The position numbers and the translations under genes are program-made. The notes beneath the pieces were generated by a model. That model saw nothing but the letters and a program-made list of their open reading frames with translations. It did not search any database and was not told the DNA's origin. From Hevea brasiliensis (lineage: Eukaryota; Streptophyta; Magnoliopsida; Malpighiales; Euphorbiaceae), in NCBI RefSeq assembly GCF_030052815.1, contig NC_079494.1:40720467-40784466 (forward strand): a stretch of DNA of 64,000 bases, in the 5' to 3' direction. Below are positions 59,860 through 64,000 of this stretch, piece after piece. Every line of letters begins with the position of its first letter. The stretch's first letter is position 1.

Positions 59860-62333
59860 TGTATTTTATTTTATTTTATTTAATTTTTTTTTTCATGCAA
59901 ATCCCATTTCAATCACAAATTTCTGAAACTGGATTCATTCAATCCATATCAAAAATAAAATTATAACTTAATCATTTTCCCACAACTAAACTCATTTATA
60001 CTATAATACATTTCAATAATCATTGAAATAAATTCAATAATTGGTAAAGAAACTAAAATTCTTTAATCAAATAAAATATGTAAAATTTTAACAATGTAAA
60101 ACTAGTTGTGCACAAACCTCTTTGTTGACTAATTTACTCCACCTTTCGTTTCTCCTTCGAAGATCCATTTCCAATCTCTTTTTCAACTGAAACACACAAT
60201 TTATAGTGTTTCAGTACCATATCTCATAATTAATCCATTAATTTATTTAATGCTTACTTAATTGTAGACTTAAATTTGCTTAAAATGGTATCCTTTGAAT
60301 TTTGCATTTTGAGTCACTATTCATTACATTATTCAAGTCAAAATATTAACTTTTTATTAATAAATAGATTTGTGAATTCTAATTGCACTCATATACCACA
60401 TTTTGGGTGTCAAATTTGTTGGCATTGATTGCCAATTAAATTTCCAAACTACCTAAGTAAAATCTCAAAAATTCAGTTTTGGGTCACAAGTTTCTACTAT
60501 TCCATTGGTTTGTCTACAGTGGAAATTTGGCTAAGTGTTCTTAAACAAAGTTGTTCCTTATTGTATTAGCTTTAATTCCCTTTTTGAATCACTTCATTTG
60601 GAGTTTTGTAGCTCAAGTTAAGCCTATTTTCCTAAGGCTGGCCAGATTGGTATCTACCCAGAATTCTAGGCAGGTTTTTGGTTATGGCAGTTTTGGGAAA
60701 CCAAATTTAGGTGGCAAAATGACTTGGTTATGGGCAGAATTTGGGTTGGTATTCTTAATGAAAGTTGTAGTGCTATGTCATAGCTTTTTAATGGTTCAAA
60801 AATTAGGTCATTTGGACTTGCCTAGACCAAGTTATGGCCAAATGAACATAATCATTTTTGTAAAGTGGCAGTGCACATTACCTTTATTTGACCTAATTGT
60901 TTACTATCTTAATGTCATTTTATGGGCATGGTTTCTACATAAAAATTGTGGCATTATGTGTCTACTTTCATATCCAATTGGCCTTATAACAATTGGGGTG
61001 ATAAAATTACAATTTTGGTCCCTGAAAGGGACCTAGGTCAAACTGCCCAATTTGGGACAGCATCACATTCCATTTCCCATCCAATTCCAAACATTCAAAC
61101 ACATGCCAATTGACTCCAATTAACCATTTTAAACCTCACTTAGGTCAAAGTACATCAATTTACTAAATTCTCAAATTTCTCCCCGAAAACCCTAAAGGTC
61201 AAGAACCCTAATTCACTAATTTGTTTAATTCATTCAAATTAAAGCTTACAATTTACTTCTACCTACTTAATCAAGCCTAATTACATGTTTAATTCATATA
61301 AACATCATCAAAATCCTAAGGGACTAGGGCTGGATGAAATTCATGGGGTCCCTTTCTTGCATAATTCTTTTAATTATTCATCAATTTTCAACTTAATTCA
61401 AGTACTTAAGCATGAAAATGGAGAAAGAATTGAAAGAATAATACTAACCTTTATATAGCTTTCCAATCTCTTTAATTCATCAAATTTTCTTCTCTTCCTT
61501 GTGCCCAATCTCTTGTCCAAGCTTGATTATCAAAGTTTTGTTGAGGGAACTATAAATTTTATGGTGAGAATTTAGGGTTTGTAAGAGCTCTAAGGTTCAT
61601 TAATGGAGGAAAGAAAAAATATGAGGGAGAGAGGAAGAAGAAGGTGCAGGCCAAAGTGAAAAGAAGAGTAAAAATTTTTGCTTTTTAATTTATTCATTTT
61701 TCTTTAATTTAGTATTTATCCCATAATTTCATAATTAGAAAATATAAAATTATTAAGTCATGCTTATATCATCTTAGTGATGTCATAATTCTATTTTTTT
61801 TTCTATTTTTTTTCCTTTCTTTTTCCATACTTCTTTAATTTAAATATATATTTCAAAATTTTCATTTCTTAGATTTTATTGGACAGCTAGGTCCGAGTTA
61901 CCTCTAGGGGTGAATTGACCAATTTGCCCCTCGTCGGTCTGATCCGGTTTGCCAATAATTCAGTATTTCTTTCGGAACTCTAATATAATTATTTGACCTA
62001 CTTATTAACTCTTTTCTGTGATTTTCTCTTTTCTCCTAACTTCACAATTTTTCTTAGGCCTGCAGTGTTACAATGCTTCGTACGAATACAGGGTTATAAC
62101 TAACCTCGCAGTCACTTTTCGGTGCGATCACTCATCGTTGTGACCTCCAGCTCATTTAACTTTTTATGTTCTATTTTTCTGATCTATATTTAACCTTCGG
62201 GTAATCACCATTAATTTTTGTTCAGGGCTTTTCTAAGTGACTTAAATATGATTCTAATCTTCTTAATTGTCCGGACCAACACCGATCACCGGAACAGTGA
62301 TTTGCACAGGACTATGCATATAGGGGTGTTACA
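59860..62333 (-). mobile_element. F: LTR remnant of the C-like/beta family, split by element C
   Basis: The head reads TGTAACACCCCTATATGC on the minus strand from 62333. The interior matches other beta LTRs (for example GTTGTGCACAAACCTC near 60108 against 30453). The tail-side part is missing at 59860, where C begins, and should lie left of the window. An antisense frame of 161 codons spans 60551-61036. It is inserted in copia integrase. Confidence 0.8.
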
Positions 62334-62633
62334 TGTTTGATTTTCTAGTTCAGCCTTGAATTCTTTGAACTTTTCAAAGGATTCAGATTTGTATTTCATT
62401 AAATACAAATACCCAAACCAAGATTTATCATCAGTGAAGGTAATGAAGTAGTTATATCCATCTCTAGCCATTTCTTCAAATGTCCCACATACATCACTAT
62501 GTATGAGTTCTAAAATATCTTCAACTCTTTTCCCTTGTCCCACAAAAGGAGATCTGGTCATCTTGCCCTGAAGGCAGGACTCACAAGTTGGTGATGGTTC
62601 ATTTTCCAAAGTGGATAAAATCCCCATCCTTTC
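62334..62633 (-). pseudogene. Ty1/copia integrase fragment
   Basis: About 100 codons open on the minus strand: ERMGILSTLE, CESCLQGKMTRSPF (end of the GAG-pre-integrase zinc-binding region), then the start of the integrase core with IHSDVCG (a catalytic Asp) and YNYFITFTDDKS. It is cut by LTR H on the upstream side and by LTR F on the downstream side. The last 15 or so residues of the open frame (below 62334) are LTR sequence, not protein. This is the only non-gypsy coding sequence in the window and the oldest layer visible. Confidence 0.9.
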
Positions 62634-64000
62634 TATAACACCTTCACCATAGGTAGTCCATATGTTCTACTATTCCGATGACTAACGTCTATTCGGATAG
62701 TCAGAATGCCTGAAATTACACTTAAATGATAGTGAGGAGATATAAAATGATAGAATACATGATAAGAAAATACAATAAAAATTAAAGAAAAATAAAAGAC
62801 ATGAAATGCAATTAGGATAAATGAGCCGAATCGCTATGATGGGTGACCATACTGAAGTCACTACGTGAGCGATTGACGACCCTGCACATGAGGAACCCTA
62901 GAAAATAAATTTTCGGATTTAATTAAAGGTTTACTGAGGCATAAATGACATTAAAAATGTCAAAGAAAATTTAGTTAATTGGTACAAATGAAAATGAAAT
63001 TAAAGGAACCGTCGGATTAGGGATTTAATCGGTATTACCGAAAAAGTTGAACTATAACCCAAAGAGGGGCGTTTTGGTCATTTGGTACCTAGAATTGACT
63101 TTTAACCTAAATGTCCATTAAAATAAGTGACATTATAATTTTGAAAATCCCATGAAAATATGAAACTATATGTGTAATGTAATTAAAAGAAATTAAAGGG
63201 AATTATTGCAAATATGAAAACTTTAAATTATTATAATGAATTAAACAAATTGCTAGTGGGAATATATAATGCATTAGAAGACAAAAGTTCAACCACTAAC
63301 TTCATTTCTTCTTCTTCTTCTCAGCCATGGCCGAATTCCATCTCCATTTCTTCCTCCATGGAAGTTCTTTCATGTAAGCTTAATATTCCTATCATTTTCC
63401 ACATAAAATCACAAGTTCACTTCATAAAAATTAATCCTCACACCTTGGGAAGTATATAGGCAGCAAAAGGAAAGAAAAATTTTAAAGTTTTAACAAGCTC
63501 AAGAAAGTGAACAAAGAGATTAGTACTTATACCCTTTTCCTTTCTTCATTAAAAATTGAATTGAAGTAAAGATGAAGTGAATTATGCTTGAAATCAAAAG
63601 AAATGGTAAGTCAGGAGAAGTGTTAAGTTTTGACAGCTTTAAGAAGTATAGGAATTTGATTAATTCTTGTATGTAAATGATGATTAGTGATGTTGATTAA
63701 GGTAATTACATGTACTAGAATTTAATTTCATGTGATTGTTTAAGATTGATCATGTGAATTAGGGTTTTGAACTACATATTGGAGATTTGTGTAATTGTTC
63801 AATTCGACAGCCTTGAGGAACTTAGGAGATTGATAATTTCATGTATGCAAATGTTGATTAATGGTGTTGATGGATAAGTGGACGTGAATTACATGTTGAT
63901 AGTTGAAGTTACATGTACTAGCGCATTGATTTCATGTGTATATTGTAATTGACAATTGAATTAGGGTTTTGAATTATATATTAGAGACTTGATGTAATTG
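62634..64000 (+). mobile_element. H: head part of a plus-oriented gypsy LTR, cut by the window edge
   Basis: Begins TATAACACCTTCACCATAGG (TGTAACACC with one change). The first 500 bases match the heads of E and of 28917-33501, including GATGGGTGACC near 62838 and the region before GGTATTACCG. The rest is AT-rich LTR interior; the frame 63214-63459 is low-complexity and unsupported. Its right end is outside the window. Confidence 0.82.

Noticed and set aside
62286..62333. Last 15 codons of the copia frame.
   Set aside because: They are encoded by the head of LTR F; the copia similarity stops at 62334.
59860..62333. Considered as host intergenic DNA flanking element C.
   Set aside because: It ends in a typical LTR head, carries the conserved block and beta-type interior phrases, so it is an LTR remnant.

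Overview
This window looks like repeat-rich plant nuclear DNA, probably from a eudicot. The evidence is the wall-to-wall Ty3/gypsy LTR retrotransposons with primer-binding sites matching plant initiator-Met tRNA, integrases ending in a chromodomain (chromovirus type, Tekay/Del-like with LTRs of 3-4.6 kb), one Ty1/copia fragment, and AT-rich sequence. I found no host gene, rRNA, tRNA or CRISPR array. The sequence alone does not name a species.

Almost every base can be assigned to a nested stack of insertions. The outermost layer is a scrap of copia integrase (62334-62633, minus), cut on its left by a gypsy LTR (F, 59860-62333, minus) and on its right by another (H, from 62634, plus). F was split by element C, an old minus-strand chromovirus. 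The 5' LTR of C is 56405-59859, and its gag, protease, RT/RNase H and integrase/chromodomain lie in four pieces (55093-56216, 43913-44344, 21651-21852, 3619-6551). Its 3' LTR is 1850-3602 and is cut by a further insertion at the left edge.

C was split by three later insertions. Element A (6557-21645, minus, TSD GTCGG) has a solo LTR (15067-19114, TSD CCCAG) inside its 5' LTR. Solo LTR D (21853-43912, plus, TSD ATCCA) was itself split by three solo LTRs: 22067-26183, E 26451-34472 (TSD AAATA) and G 35394-42134 (TSD AGAAA). E contains solo LTR 28917-33501, and G contains solo LTR 37512-40603 (TSD TGAAT). Element T (44345-55092, plus) is the most complete copy, with two ~2.95 kb LTRs, PBS, gag, protease, RT, RNase H, integrase, chromodomain and PPT. 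Nine target-site duplications support the order, six perfect and three with one mismatch. The stack is five gypsy layers deep on top of the copia fragment.

All coding regions are broken by stops or frameshifts, so nothing here should be autonomous. Points worth a second look are: a 75-bp GT-AG intron-like insert in the integrase of both A and T, absent from C and bounded by CAGGT repeats; two consecutive stem-loops in the LTRs whose stems differ between families but still pair; a ~200-nt degenerate periodicity inside the LTRs; reassortment of LTR heads and tails between families; and a block (GATGGGTRACC) kept about 190-210 bases from the head of nearly every LTR.
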